Shown piece after piece: positions 35,303 through 44,308 of a stretch of 51,396 nucleotides of DNA. Position 1 is the stretch's first letter, and each line of letters starts with the position of its first letter. Position numbers and translations under genes: made by a program. This DNA is from Candidatus Bipolaricaulota bacterium (GTDB lineage Bacteria > Bipolaricaulota > Bipolaricaulia > RBG-16-55-9 > DRXL01). Below the pieces are notes generated by a model. That model saw only the letters and a program-made list of their open reading frames with translations, was not told where the DNA came from and ran no database searches. The DNA is taken from assembly GCA_025061735.1 (NCBI GenBank), contig JANXAU010000031.1:1-51396 (forward strand), given 5' to 3'.

Positions 35303-36167
35303 ACCGAAGCGGTTCCTTCCTCTGAGCTTGCTCTTCGCTGTGTTAGCGTTCAGCGGCGGCATCCTCTGGCACTATGCGAGCGCTCCCGTTGGGGCCCAGG
35401 GCGGGCCTTCTTCGTCAGATGAATTTGAGATCATCGAGCATCAGATCCAAGCGGGAGAGACCCTCGCTCACATCGCGCAGCGCTTCGCAGTGCCGGTGGA
35501 GAGGCTCGTCTCCAGCAACGAGCCTCTCTTAGACGATTTAGAAGAGCTGGAGCCGGGGAAGACTTTGCGTCTGGTGAAGAACGGTGTGCTGCATCGGGTG
35601 AAGTCCGGGCAGACCCTCACCGATATTGCCAAGACCTACGGCGTCTCCGTCGCAGAGATCGTAGATGCCAACGGCCTACACGATCGCAAGTATATCTATC
35701 CCGAAGAAGAGCTGCTGATCCCCAATCCTTCCCAAACCCCCGCCTGGCGGCGCTTTGAGCTTGCCGGGGGAAAGAAGGCGCTCTTCTCGTGGCCGCTGCG
35801 GGGAGTGCTCACGTCGGGCTTTGGGCCGCGTCGGCATCCCGTTACGGGACGACGCGACTTTCACGAAGGGATTGATTTAGAAGTTCCCGAGGGCACCGAG
35901 GTCTACGCCGCGCGCGCCGGGCGGGTGCTCTTCGCCGGGTATCGCGGCGGCTATGGGCTAAGCGTCGTCTTGCAGCACGATCAGGGCTATCGCACGGTCT
36001 ACGCGCATCTTTCGGAGGTCTTCGTCTATCGCGGACAATTCATCGAAGGAGGCCAACGGTTGGCGCTTTCGGGGAGGACGGGCAACTCCACAGGCCCGCA
36101 CTTGCATTTTGAGATCTGGCGCTACGGCAAGGCCCTCAATCCCCTGGCGCTCTTACCCCCGCTATGA
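35295..36167 (+). CDS. Secreted LysM / M23 endopeptidase
   Basis: A 290-residue exported protein: signal peptide (about 6-34, ending near VGAQ), two LysM domains (about 48-93 with IQAGETLAHIAQRF, and 97-143 with VKSGQTLTDIAKTYG) and a C-terminal LytM-type M23 domain. The zinc site has FHEGIDLEV and GPHLHFEIW, with GFGPRRHPVTG before it. It should bind and cut peptidoglycan cross-links or activate other hydrolases. Its ATG lies inside the rho 3' end and its stop overlaps murA, so cell-wall turnover and synthesis genes are translated together. Confidence 0.94.
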   Translation: MSRPKRFLPLSLLFAVLAFSGGILWHYASAPVGAQGGPSSSDEFEIIEHQIQAGETLAHIAQRFAVPVERLVSSNEPLLDDLEELEPGKTLRLVKNGVLHRVKSGQTLTDIAKTYGVSVAEIVDANGLHDRKYIYPEEELLIPNPSQTPAWRRFELAGGKKALFSWPLRGVLTSGFGPRRHPVTGRRDFHEGIDLEVPEGTEVYAARAGRVLFAGYRGGYGLSVVLQHDQGYRTVYAHLSEVFVYRGQFIEGGQRLALSGRTGNSTGPHLHFEIWRYGKALNPLALLPPL

Positions 36168-37459
36168 AACTGACGATCTACGGTGGAAGGCGGCTCTTTG
36201 GCGATCTGAAGGTAGAGGGAGCCAAGAACGCGGCTCTGCCCCTGCTGGCGGCTACGCTGCTCACCGACGACGACGTCTTCTTGCAGAATATCCCCGACGT
36301 CGGCGACGTGCGCACGATGATCCAGATTCTGGAGCACCTGGGCAAGCGCGTCGAGCCGGCTCACCCTCGCGATAGCTATCTCATACGCACCGTGGAGCCG
36401 CCGCCCTCGAGCGCCCCAGAGTACTTGGTCAGAAAGCTCAGGGCTTCGTTCTGTCTCTTTGGCCCACTAGTAGCGCGCACAGGGAAGGCCCAGATCTCGC
36501 TTCCCGGCGGCTGCCCGATTGGGGTTCGCCCGGTCGATCTCCATCTGAAGGGGCTGCGCGCCCTGGGCGCTCAGATCGAATCGCTGGGAAATCTCTTTCA
36601 CGCCCAAGCCGAGCGATTGCACCCCGCCGAGATCTATCTGGACTTTCCCTCGGTCGGCGCGACCGAACAGATCATGATGACCGCGGCTCTCATCCCCGGA
36701 CGGACCGTGATCAGCAACGCCGCGCAAGACCCCGAAGTTCACGATTTGGCACGGCTCTTGATCAAGATGGGCGCGGGGATCATGATCGAGCCAGGCCGGT
36801 TGATTATCGAAGGAGCGCCGCATCTGCAGGGGACGAGCCATCGGGTCATTCCCGATCGTATTGCCGCAGGGACGTTTCTCATCGCCGGGGCGATCGCCGG
36901 AGGCGACGTGACGGTGCACTGCCAGCCGTTGCATCTAGAGGCTCTTATGAGCAAGCTCGACGAGCTGGGCTTTGAGATCCAAGAGCATGTAGAGAGCATA
37001 AGGATCATCAGCGAGGGGCCGGGGTCTTATGGCGGAGGGCGTGTAGAAGCTCGCCCCTACCCTGGGTTTGCGACGGATTTGCAGCCCCAGATGATGGCGC
37101 TCTTGGCGCTGGCGCGGGGCACGAGCACGATCAAGGAGACGGTCTGGGAGAGCCGTTTCTCGCAAGCTGCCGAGCTGGCTCAGATGGGGGCGCGGATTCG
37201 TGTTGACGGGGCGACCGCAACGATCGAGGGGGTGGAGCGGCTGAGGGGCACGGTGGTGCGCGGGAGCGACACGCGGGCCGGCGCGGCGCTGGTGCTGGCG
37301 GGGTTGGCCGCCGAGGGCGTCACAACGGTGATAGACAGCGAGGGGCACATCGCGCGGGGATACGCCGATCTCGCCGGCGCGCTCAACGGCTTGGGAGCTG
37401 ATATAATACTAGAAGAAGCTTCGGAGGAGAAGGAGGTCGTAGCGAGCGGTCGAGAATGA
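36164..37459 (+). CDS. murA: UDP-N-acetylglucosamine 1-carboxyvinyltransferase
   Basis: A 431-residue enzyme, first committed step of peptidoglycan synthesis (PEP transfer to UDP-GlcNAc). Seen: N-terminal GAKNAALPLLAATLL, the active loop LPGGCPIGVRPVDLHL that holds the cysteine attacked by fosfomycin, and the C-terminal TDLQPQMMALLALARGTS and DTRAGAALVLAGLAAEG. The cysteine is present, so fosfomycin sensitivity is expected on family grounds. It overlaps both neighbours by 4 nt. Confidence 0.96.
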   Translation: MKLTIYGGRRLFGDLKVEGAKNAALPLLAATLLTDDDVFLQNIPDVGDVRTMIQILEHLGKRVEPAHPRDSYLIRTVEPPPSSAPEYLVRKLRASFCLFGPLVARTGKAQISLPGGCPIGVRPVDLHLKGLRALGAQIESLGNLFHAQAERLHPAEIYLDFPSVGATEQIMMTAALIPGRTVISNAAQDPEVHDLARLLIKMGAGIMIEPGRLIIEGAPHLQGTSHRVIPDRIAAGTFLIAGAIAGGDVTVHCQPLHLEALMSKLDELGFEIQEHVESIRIISEGPGSYGGGRVEARPYPGFATDLQPQMMALLALARGTSTIKETVWESRFSQAAELAQMGARIRVDGATATIEGVERLRGTVVRGSDTRAGAALVLAGLAAEGVTTVIDSEGHIARGYADLAGALNGLGADIILEEASEEKEVVASGRE

Positions 37460-38622
37460 ATCGGCTGATCGAAGACCGACTAGGCGAGCGGGTGCGGGTG
37501 CGTGCGGGGGAGCGCGCCATCTTGGTGGGGTTGGATCTGGGGCAGAGGGCGAGTTGGCAGGAGCGCGAGTCGATGGAGGAGCTGATCGAGCTCGCGCAGA
37601 CGGCCAAGCTCACGGTCCTGCGGACGATCATCCAGAAGAGAGATCATCCCGATCCGGCTTATTTTATTGGCAAGGGCAAGGCCGAGGAACTCCAGCACGT
37701 GGCCAGTGCGGCTCAAGCCGATCTGATCATTATGAACGATGCGCTCACGCCCGCGCAGACCCGCAATCTCGAAGATCTCACTCAAAAGAAGATCATAGAT
37801 CGGGCGCAGTTGATTTTGAACATCTTTGCGCAGCGGGCGCGCTCTAAAGAAGCGAAGCTCCAGGTGGAGCTGGCGCAATTGGAGTATCTGTTGCCGAGGT
37901 TGCGCGGGTGGGCCGAGGCGCTGGGGCAGCCCGGCGCGGGGATCGCCACGCGCGGGCCGGGGGAGACCCGCCTGGTGCAGGAGCGCGAGGCGATCAAGCG
38001 GCGCATTCACGTCCTGAAAGAGCGCCTGCTCAAGGCCGAGCAAGAGCGCGCGGTGCGCCGCAAGCTCCGCCAGAAGAACCAGATCCCCCAGATCGCTCTC
38101 TTGGGCTATACGAACACGGGCAAATCTACGCTCTTGCAGGCGCTCACCGGGGCGGAGACGTTCATCGAAGACAAGCTCTTTGCAACGCTCGATCCCGTGA
38201 CGCGTCGGTTGTGCCTCCCCAATGGGCAGCTTGCCGTGATCACCGACACCGTAGGGCTGATTAAGAAGCTGCCCCATCAATTGGTTCCGGCGTTTGCGTC
38301 GACCCTCGAGGCGATTCGCGAGGCCGATCTGTTGCTCCACGTCTTGGATGCTTCCAGTCCCTCTCTCTTGGATCACTGGCGCACGGTGCAGGAGGTGCTC
38401 CGCGAGCTCTTCGGCGACGGCCCGCGCCCGCCCGTGCTCCATCTGCTCAACAAGATGGACAAGATCGCGCTCGACTGCGAGGAGGAGCGGCAGCGCTTGG
38501 CCGAGGCGCGCCTGCGCATCCCCGACGCCGTGGAGATCTCTGCGCGCACGGGGATGGGCTTGGCGTTGCTGCAGGAGCGCATTGCGCACGCGCTCGTCAG
38601 AGCAGCGCCGCTCGCAGCGTGA
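37456..38622 (+). CDS. hflX: GTPase HflX
   Basis: A 388-residue ribosome-associated GTPase that splits stalled or heat-stressed 70S ribosomes. Seen: N-terminal HflX domain with FIGKGKAEEL and MNDALTPAQTRNLE, the coiled-coil region (about 120-200), and the G domain with GYTNTGKSTLLQALTG, DTVGLIKKLPHQL and LLNKMDKI. The length is typical. It is the last gene of the rho-M23-murA-hflX operon and overlaps the convergent holB by 26 nt. Confidence 0.95.
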   Translation: MNRLIEDRLGERVRVRAGERAILVGLDLGQRASWQERESMEELIELAQTAKLTVLRTIIQKRDHPDPAYFIGKGKAEELQHVASAAQADLIIMNDALTPAQTRNLEDLTQKKIIDRAQLILNIFAQRARSKEAKLQVELAQLEYLLPRLRGWAEALGQPGAGIATRGPGETRLVQEREAIKRRIHVLKERLLKAEQERAVRRKLRQKNQIPQIALLGYTNTGKSTLLQALTGAETFIEDKLFATLDPVTRRLCLPNGQLAVITDTVGLIKKLPHQLVPAFASTLEAIREADLLLHVLDASSPSLLDHWRTVQEVLRELFGDGPRPPVLHLLNKMDKIALDCEEERQRLAEARLRIPDAVEISARTGMGLALLQERIAHALVRAAPLAA

Positions 38623-39598
38623 AGAGGAGCGACTCCAGCAGAAGCTGTAGATTGGCGTTCTGGCGCTGCCATTTCCACGGGGCCGTCTCCAGCGCGCGCA
38701 ACGCTTCGGTGAGCTTGACGGGATCGGCCTTGATCGCTGATAGTTCAGCGTTGCAATCGCGATTGAAACGCGCTGTCTCAGTACCCTGCGCCAGCAGATC
38801 GCGACACCAATAGGTCGCCTCTTGGACAAACGAGTGGACGACGTCTGGGGGGGAGTCGCTCAGCATGGCGGCCGCGCGCAAGATCTCGGCGGCGTTCCAG
38901 CGCCTTAGGCGCCGCAGGATCTCTAGGCTTGTCTCGTAGCGCGCCAAGATGTCTTCGCTCTTGAGGAGTTCCCACAGCTCCGGGTCTTGGGCTTGGAGCA
39001 ATCTCTGGCGTAGCTGGTCGCGTTCTTTGAGTATATCTCTGGACGGGTGGAGATCGGGGGGAGGGGGTTCGCCCTTGGTGACGCTGAGCAGGTACTCTAT
39101 GGCGTCTGGGGGGAAGCCTTGGCGGCGCAGCTCGCTGACTATGGTCTCTTCGGGGGGCTTGGGGAGCTTGATCACCTGGCAGCGCGAGACGATCGTCGGC
39201 AGGAGATTTTGGGTGCGGGCCAGCAAGAGAAAGATCAAAAAAGCCGGTGGGGACTCGAGTATCTTGAGCAGGCTGTTGGCGGCTTCTAGGCTCAGGTCTT
39301 CGACCCCTTCGAGGACGTAGATCTTTTTGGGGGCTTCCAAGGGCGCGTAGAGCGCCTGCTGTTGCAGCTCGCGGATCTGATCTATGCTGATGCGTTTGCC
39401 CGATCTGGTCACCCAGAGGAGATCGGGATGGGTGCCCGCTTGCAGTTTGTGGCAGTGCGAGCAGCTTCCGCACCGATGCGGGCAGTAGATTTTGGCGATC
39501 AGCGCTCTGGCGAACGCCGCGGGGTTATGGCCGACCAGCAGATACGCCTGCGCCGGCTTTGATGCCAGAGTATCCAAGAGAGAATCTAAAGCGTTCAC
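38597..39598 (-). CDS. holB: DNA polymerase III subunit delta'
   Basis: A 333-residue clamp-loader subunit. The N-terminal AAA+ fold lacks an intact Walker A (AYLLVGHNPAAFARAL), as expected for delta'. It has the cysteine zinc motif around CPHRCGSCSHC, the sensor block LEAANSLLKILESPP, and the arginine-finger motif TIVSRCQVI. The C-terminal part is divergent. The start ATG lacks an obvious promoter consensus nearby. Confidence 0.9.
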   Translation of the reverse strand: MNALDSLLDTLASKPAQAYLLVGHNPAAFARALIAKIYCPHRCGSCSHCHKLQAGTHPDLLWVTRSGKRISIDQIRELQQQALYAPLEAPKKIYVLEGVEDLSLEAANSLLKILESPPAFLIFLLLARTQNLLPTIVSRCQVIKLPKPPEETIVSELRRQGFPPDAIEYLLSVTKGEPPPPDLHPSRDILKERDQLRQRLLQAQDPELWELLKSEDILARYETSLEILRRLRRWNAAEILRAAAMLSDSPPDVVHSFVQEATYWCRDLLAQGTETARFNRDCNAELSAIKADPVKLTEALRALETAPWKWQRQNANLQLLLESLLFTLRAALL

Positions 39599-39659
39599 GG
39601 CGATTGAGCTTAGCAGATCGAAGTCCGGCTGCCAAGGGGGGCAAAGCTTTATCTTGATC

Positions 39660-39690
39660 TTGCGCTAGCTTATCATGCTGCTTTATGATA
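39660..39690 (+). promoter_or_regulatory. Possible promoter with inverted repeat before the methyltransferase gene
   Basis: TTGCGC (39660-39665), an 18-nt spacer and TATGAT (39684-39689). The half-sites TATCAT (39671-39676) and ATGATA (39685-39690) form an inverted repeat that covers the -10 box, as an operator for autocontrol would. Both calls are tentative. The gap between holB and the methyltransferase shows nothing else. Confidence 0.4.
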
Positions 39691-39735
39691 CTATGCTCCT
39701 GACTCAGAACGATCGGCAAGGGGGACTTCAAGAGA

Positions 39736-42588
39736 ATGCCTCGAGCGAGAGTTACAGAACGTAGCTTTTATCCCGTTCTCATCAAAATCATCGAAGAGGC
39801 TGGCGGTTCAGGAGTTCAAGAGATACTCTTTGACTCCGTTCCCGATATTCTCTTCGACTTGGGAGGACATAGGTGGCTGTTGTCCGTCAAGATTGGCGAA
39901 GACGCGAAAACTGTCAAAGAAGCTTTCTTGCAGTATCTGCGCCACAAAGAAGAGAGCGGCATTCGTGTGGGTCTGGTGCTTCTGTTGCCGGAAGCTGTCA
40001 AAAGAGTTCAACCGACAGAAGAAGCCCTGCGCACAGCCTTGGACAGCCTCCCCGTGACTGCCCTGATTGACGCTGGTCTTGTGAAAGAAGAACTGAAGGA
40101 TCGTCCGTTCGTCAGAGTGCTTGATCTTCTTAAATCTGATGTCCTACAGAAGCTAGAGCGTCACCAAGCTACGTATTATCCCCTGGCGCGGGTGATCTCC
40201 CTGCTCCAACAGCAAGTAACAGAGATCATGTCCGAGATTGATCTTGGAGAAAGAGACCTGCTGCGCATCATCACGGATCGTAAACTCCTGATGGATTTGG
40301 GGCATCTTGAGCAGCAACACGCCGAAGCCGTCGCCCGCTTTTTGGCGGCGTATATCTTCTTGAGCCAAATTCTCTTTCTGCGCTTGCTCGCCACGGCTCG
40401 CCCCGATGATGTTTCTATCCGCCCAGATTCAGTATCCCACTACAGATTGCGCCAAGCCTTCCAGCAGATTGTCGAACAGATTAATTACCGTCCGATTTAT
40501 GAGCTGGACGTTCTTGACAACATCAACGAGAAGTTTCTGAAAGATACTTTCGATCTGATCTGGGGGCTGGAGATCGAGCGGGTGCGCTACGAGCTGCCGG
40601 GGCGCATCTTCCATGAGCTGATGCCCACCGAGATTCGCAAGCTCCTGGCGGCGTTTTATACTCGTCCCCAAGCGGCGGATCTCTTGGCCCACCTCACGAT
40701 TCAGACCAGCGATGACACCATCTTAGATCCGGCCTGTGGGTCCGGCACGATCTTAACCGCTGGCTATCGGCGCAAGGCGGAACTGTTCGCTGTAGAAGGC
40801 AAAGCGGGCAATCCCCATAGACGCTTTTGCGAACAAGAGATCTTCGGCGCGGACATCATGCCCTTTGCCGTGCACTTAGCTTCAGCGAATCTCGCTGCTA
40901 TGGAACCGGGGACAACGATCGCGCGCACCCAGATCATTCAGCGAGACAGTTTACAGCTAGAGCCGGATGGCTATCCCGCTGGGGTTCAGCTCAGTCTCTT
41001 TCGCGAAGCGGTGACAGCGCGCACGACCAAGGGAGACCCCTATCTGGTGCGTCTGGCTCCGATGGATTGCGTGCTGATGAATCCCCCGTTTACCAAGATC
41101 GAGCGCGGCATCCGGCGCTTTATTGATCTGCGCCGTTTCTATCAATACTGCGGGGGCGAGGTGGGCTTGTGGGGACACTTCGTTATGCTAGCCGATATAT
41201 TCTTGAAAGCAGAGAAGGGGATTTTTGGAGCGGTGCTCCCGATCAATGTGCTGCGCGGGCGCGAGAGCGAGAAGGTACGTCGCAAGCTCTTTGAAGAATG
41301 GACTCCCTTGTATATCTTGAAGCCGACGCGCAACTACGGCTTCTCAGAATGGGCCGAATATCGCGATGTGCTCTTCATCGCTCGGAAGAAAAAGCCTGCT
41401 CCTAACCACCGTGTCCGTTTTGTCTTGGTGAAGAAGGACCTGACTCGGCTCACCTCTGATGATGTTGCAGACATGGCGGAGCGTATAAAGAATAAGAGCA
41501 TGCTCCGCTCTCCCGATCTCGATATTGATTCTCATTCTCTCCAAGAGATCAAGCAGCGCTTTATGAATTTGATGTGGTTCTGCGGAGGCACGGATTTTCG
41601 CCATCGGGATAGCATCATAGAGTTTCTCGATAAATTCTCTGGCCGGTTGCGCTCCTTCCCCGATGATTACTTTCGGGAAGGCTATCGCCCTGTGCCTAAA
41701 GGGGTCTCTCGTTTTCTTTTCTTAACCCGTCATACCGATGATGCGCGGATCGAGCAAGCTTTTTTACGATTTGTTGAAGAAAGTACTCGCAGCATCACAG
41801 CTTATTCGCCGTTGGGGGCTTCTTACAAGATTGAGCGTGAAAGCGTAATCCCTAGCTTGCGTACTACCGTGGGCTTAAAGAGCATGGACATTACAGGGGC
41901 TTGGGATTACATCGCTTATCGTCCTTACCAAGAGCTGGAACGGGTCTGCCGTGCCTCAGGACGAAGACCGCCTAGGGGCTTTTGGAAGAATATTCACCAA
42001 GAACTTCAAGCGGTGAGCACCCATTTCGTAGTGAGTCGACGTATTAACCCATTTTCGCCTTCAACCTATCTTAGTGCCTTTTTATCTCAGTCCGCTCTTG
42101 CTCCTTCTAATCAAGTCAACGTCATAGCCGAAGATAACCTCGAGCGCGCCCGCGCTGTATGCGCTCTCTTAAACTCTGCTCTCTTCTTTGCTAATTTCTT
42201 TCTCCTTAAGGAAGAAAGCACGGGCCGATACATAGATATCCGTTTCTATGATCTTTATGAGATGAATCTCTTCCCTCCCGATTCGCTGATCAAGCCTTTA
42301 GCGCAAGTGTTCGAGAAATACGCGACCAAGCCATTCCCGCCGCTGCGCAACCAATTCGACCAGAGCTTCGATCAGCGATACGAAGCATTCTGGGATCGGG
42401 AACGGCGCGGACGCATACACACTCGCAGCGTTTGGGAGCAGCCAGTTAAACCGGCTGCTGTTCGTCTTAAGCTCGATCTCGATGTGTGCCAAGCCCTGGG
42501 AGTGCCCATAACGCGCGATGACCTGATCCAGCTTTACGAGATCTTCGTCAAGGAGATGATCCTCGTTCGAGGACTCACGCGAGATTGA
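39736..42588 (+). CDS. N6-adenine DNA methyltransferase, possible type IIG restriction-modification enzyme
   Basis: A 950-residue protein. The methyltransferase core shows motif I DPACGSGTILTAG (about 332) and motif IV MNPPFTK (about 450) of the gamma-type N6-adenine group, with helical blocks before it and a long target-recognition C-terminus. The first 110 residues read like a PD-(D/E)xK nuclease core (PDILFDLGG, then WLLSVKIGE), but the E of the E-x-K pair is S, so cutting activity is uncertain. No separate specificity, restriction or helicase gene is adjacent. From about 41400 on, codon use is visibly more AT-rich than in the flanking holB and glycosyltransferase genes, suggesting transfer. 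A BREX PglX-like origin was considered but no BREX genes are present. Confidence 0.85.
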   Translation: MPRARVTERSFYPVLIKIIEEAGGSGVQEILFDSVPDILFDLGGHRWLLSVKIGEDAKTVKEAFLQYLRHKEESGIRVGLVLLLPEAVKRVQPTEEALRTALDSLPVTALIDAGLVKEELKDRPFVRVLDLLKSDVLQKLERHQATYYPLARVISLLQQQVTEIMSEIDLGERDLLRIITDRKLLMDLGHLEQQHAEAVARFLAAYIFLSQILFLRLLATARPDDVSIRPDSVSHYRLRQAFQQIVEQINYRPIYELDVLDNINEKFLKDTFDLIWGLEIERVRYELPGRIFHELMPTEIRKLLAAFYTRPQAADLLAHLTIQTSDDTILDPACGSGTILTAGYRRKAELFAVEGKAGNPHRRFCEQEIFGADIMPFAVHLASANLAAMEPGTTIARTQIIQRDSLQLEPDGYPAGVQLSLFREAVTARTTKGDPYLVRLAPMDCVLMNPPFTKIERGIRRFIDLRRFYQYCGGEVGLWGHFVMLADIFLKAEKGIFGAVLPINVLRGRESEKVRRKLFEEWTPLYILKPTRNYGFSEWAEYRDVLFIARKKKPAPNHRVRFVLVKKDLTRLTSDDVADMAERIKNKSMLRSPDLDIDSHSLQEIKQRFMNLMWFCGGTDFRHRDSIIEFLDKFSGRLRSFPDDYFREGYRPVPKGVSRFLFLTRHTDDARIEQAFLRFVEESTRSITAYSPLGASYKIERESVIPSLRTTVGLKSMDITGAWDYIAYRPYQELERVCRASGRRPPRGFWKNIHQELQAVSTHFVVSRRINPFSPSTYLSAFLSQSALAPSNQVNVIAEDNLERARAVCALLNSALFFANFFLLKEESTGRYIDIRFYDLYEMNLFPPDSLIKPLAQVFEKYATKPFPPLRNQFDQSFDQRYEAFWDRERRGRIHTRSVWEQPVKPAAVRLKLDLDVCQALGVPITRDDLIQLYEIFVKEMILVRGLTRD

Positions 42589-42634
42589 GCAATCAGCCCC
42601 TTCAGAGCTTTGAGCACGATTTTATAGCTTGACT

Positions 42635-42643
42635 TGCTATAAT
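42635..42643 (+). promoter_or_regulatory. Extended -10 promoter of the WecA-like gene, leaderless type
   Basis: TGCTATAAT with a consensus hexamer at 42638-42643, followed by exactly 7 nt to the GTG at 42651. No convincing -35 box lies at the right distance. Confidence 0.7.
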
Positions 42644-42650
42644 AAAGACC

Positions 42651-43559
42651 GTGGTGGGAGGATTTTTCAGTGCGCTGATTTTGAGTCTGCTCTTCACGTG
42701 GCTCGGTCAGCGTCTTGCGCCGCGCTTGGGGCTGTGCGACTACCCCGACGACGGCCACAAGCAACACGGGCGCGTCGTGGCGCTGGGGGGCTGGACGCTC
42801 GCTCTGGCGACGCTGCCCGTTTTTTTTACGGCGCGCGAGCTATGGGGCCTGTGGATCGCTGGCTTGATTGCCCTCACGACGGGTCTGCTAGATGATCGGT
42901 TTGGGTTAAGCCCCCGACAGAAGCTCTTGGGGCAATCTCTCGCCGCGCTCGTCGCGCTCTTCGTCGCCCACTGGGAGATCCGCTCGCTCAGCGTTCTGGG
43001 CCTAGAGATCGCGCTCGGCTGGCTCTCTCTGCCGTTTACGCTCTTCTGGATCGTCGGCGCGATCAACGCGCTCAATCTCATTGACGGGCTGGATGGCTTA
43101 GCGACAGGCGTGGCGCTGATCGTCTGTCTGGCGCTTGCGATGGCCACGGGCCAAGAGCACACCCAAGCGTTGCTGTGGGGCTTTGCGGGAGCGTTGCTGG
43201 GCTTTCTCGTCTTCAATTTCTGCCCCGCGCGCGTCTTCTTAGGCGACGGTGGCGCGCACTTCTTGGGCTATTGGCTGGCGATCCTCTCGGTGGGAGCGAC
43301 GCAACCTCAGCTCGCGGCGCCTCCGGAGCGCCTGCCCCTCGTCGTCGCGGTGCTGATGTTGGGGCTGCCCATCGCAGACACGGCGTGGGCGATCCTGAGG
43401 CGGCTTGTGGCGCGCCGGCCCGTCTTTCAGGCCGACCGCGGGCATATGCATCATCGCCTCTTGGCGCGTGGGTGGGGCGAGCGCAGGACCGTGATCGTTC
43501 TCTATCTCCTCACGGCGGGCTTTTGCGCGTTGGCGCTTGTGCTCTTAAAAATCGGGTAG
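42651..43559 (+). CDS. Undecaprenyl-phosphate sugar-1-phosphate transferase, WecA/MraY family
   Basis: A 302-residue protein with about nine to ten membrane helices. Seen: cytoplasmic loop DYPDDGHKQHGRVVALGG (the lipid/nucleotide site), TGLLDDRFGLSPRQKLLGQ with the aspartate pair, NALNLIDGLDGLATGVA, and ADRGHMHHRLLARGW with the histidine motif of the WecA branch. It starts a lipid-linked glycan by moving a sugar-phosphate, usually GlcNAc-1-P, to undecaprenyl phosphate; the LCP ligase at 2640 may use the product. The start is GTG (a second GTG follows in frame). It overlaps the convergent methyltransferase by 15 nt. Confidence 0.92.
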   Translation: MVGGFFSALILSLLFTWLGQRLAPRLGLCDYPDDGHKQHGRVVALGGWTLALATLPVFFTARELWGLWIAGLIALTTGLLDDRFGLSPRQKLLGQSLAALVALFVAHWEIRSLSVLGLEIALGWLSLPFTLFWIVGAINALNLIDGLDGLATGVALIVCLALAMATGQEHTQALLWGFAGALLGFLVFNFCPARVFLGDGGAHFLGYWLAILSVGATQPQLAAPPERLPLVVAVLMLGLPIADTAWAILRRLVARRPVFQADRGHMHHRLLARGWGERRTVIVLYLLTAGFCALALVLLKIG

Positions 43560-44273
43560 CGCCAGAGGGGGGCGTTCGTGGTCGTTGGGGAGGCAGTACT
43601 TGAAGCCGCCGTAGACCACGAACTGATAGTACTTCCAGATGACGTCAATCGAGTGAAACCCGGCGATCTCCAGGAGCGCGAGTTGGGTCTTGAGGGTAGA
43701 GAGATTATCGCCGGAGCCGGAGTGCGTCTCGGCGTCGAGGGTGTGGAGCGCGACGCCGTGGGTGAGGGCGTGTTCGGCGCGCACCTGGTCGTGCAGGAAC
43801 GCGTGTCGGTCGGACTCAAAGAGCACGACATCGCCGTTGACGAACCAGCCCTCTGTCTTGAGGGCTTTGTGGATCTTGCGGAAGAGTTCGAGCTTTTGCG
43901 GATCGGTCAGGTGATGGATGGCCAGGGTAGAGATGACGACGTCGCAGCCGCTGGGGAAGTCGGTGTGGGCGAAGTCGCCTTCGATCCAGCGGATGCGCCC
44001 ACAATAGGGGGAGAGCTTCTCGCGGGCCACTTCGAGCATTCGGATGGAGTAGTCAATCGCGGTGATCTGGGCTTTGGGGAAGCGCTGGCAGAGTTTTTTG
44101 GTCAGCTCGCCGGTGCCGCAGCCCAGTTCTAAGATTTTGAGGTCTTCGGGGAGATCGGGGGGGATGCTGCGGATGACCGCGTCGTGCATCTCTTCATAAC
44201 GGGGGACGATGAGCTTGATGTGCTCATCGAAGCGGGTGACGTCCGCGACCACTTCGCCGGGTTTGATCTCCAT
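43545..44273 (-). CDS. Class I SAM-dependent methyltransferase
   Basis: A 242-residue enzyme with the Rossmann SAM site ILELGCGTGELTKKLC (about 47-62), the acidic end of strand 2 ITAIDYSIRML, and the motif IV-like ISTLAIHHLTDPQK. Small-molecule methyltransferases of this type have many substrates; nothing nearby fixes it. It follows thioredoxin with a 35-nt gap that contains a stem-loop. Confidence 0.85.
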   Translation of the reverse strand: MEIKPGEVVADVTRFDEHIKLIVPRYEEMHDAVIRSIPPDLPEDLKILELGCGTGELTKKLCQRFPKAQITAIDYSIRMLEVAREKLSPYCGRIRWIEGDFAHTDFPSGCDVVISTLAIHHLTDPQKLELFRKIHKALKTEGWFVNGDVVLFESDRHAFLHDQVRAEHALTHGVALHTLDAETHSGSGDNLSTLKTQLALLEIAGFHSIDVIWKYYQFVVYGGFKYCLPNDHERPPLALPDF

Positions 44274-44280
44274 AGGTTGA

Positions 44281-44302
44281 GCCCTCCCCGCCCGGAGAGG
44301 GC
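44281..44302 (-). other. GC-rich stem-loop between thioredoxin and the methyltransferase gene
   Basis: A 9-bp stem with a 4-nt loop (one G-T pair on the transcribed strand), not followed by a T run. It sits 6 nt after the thioredoxin stop and before the methyltransferase start. It may be a partial terminator or RNA-stabilising hairpin. Confidence 0.45.
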
Positions 44303-44308
44303 CGGGAG

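Noticed and set aside
37480-38829. 449-codon antisense frame opposite hflX
   Set aside because: It is the shadow of hflX, which is fully supported by GTPase motifs.
39736-42588. BREX or DISARM defence island around the methyltransferase
   Set aside because: Flanking genes are holB and a cell-envelope glycosyltransferase; no other defence genes are present.
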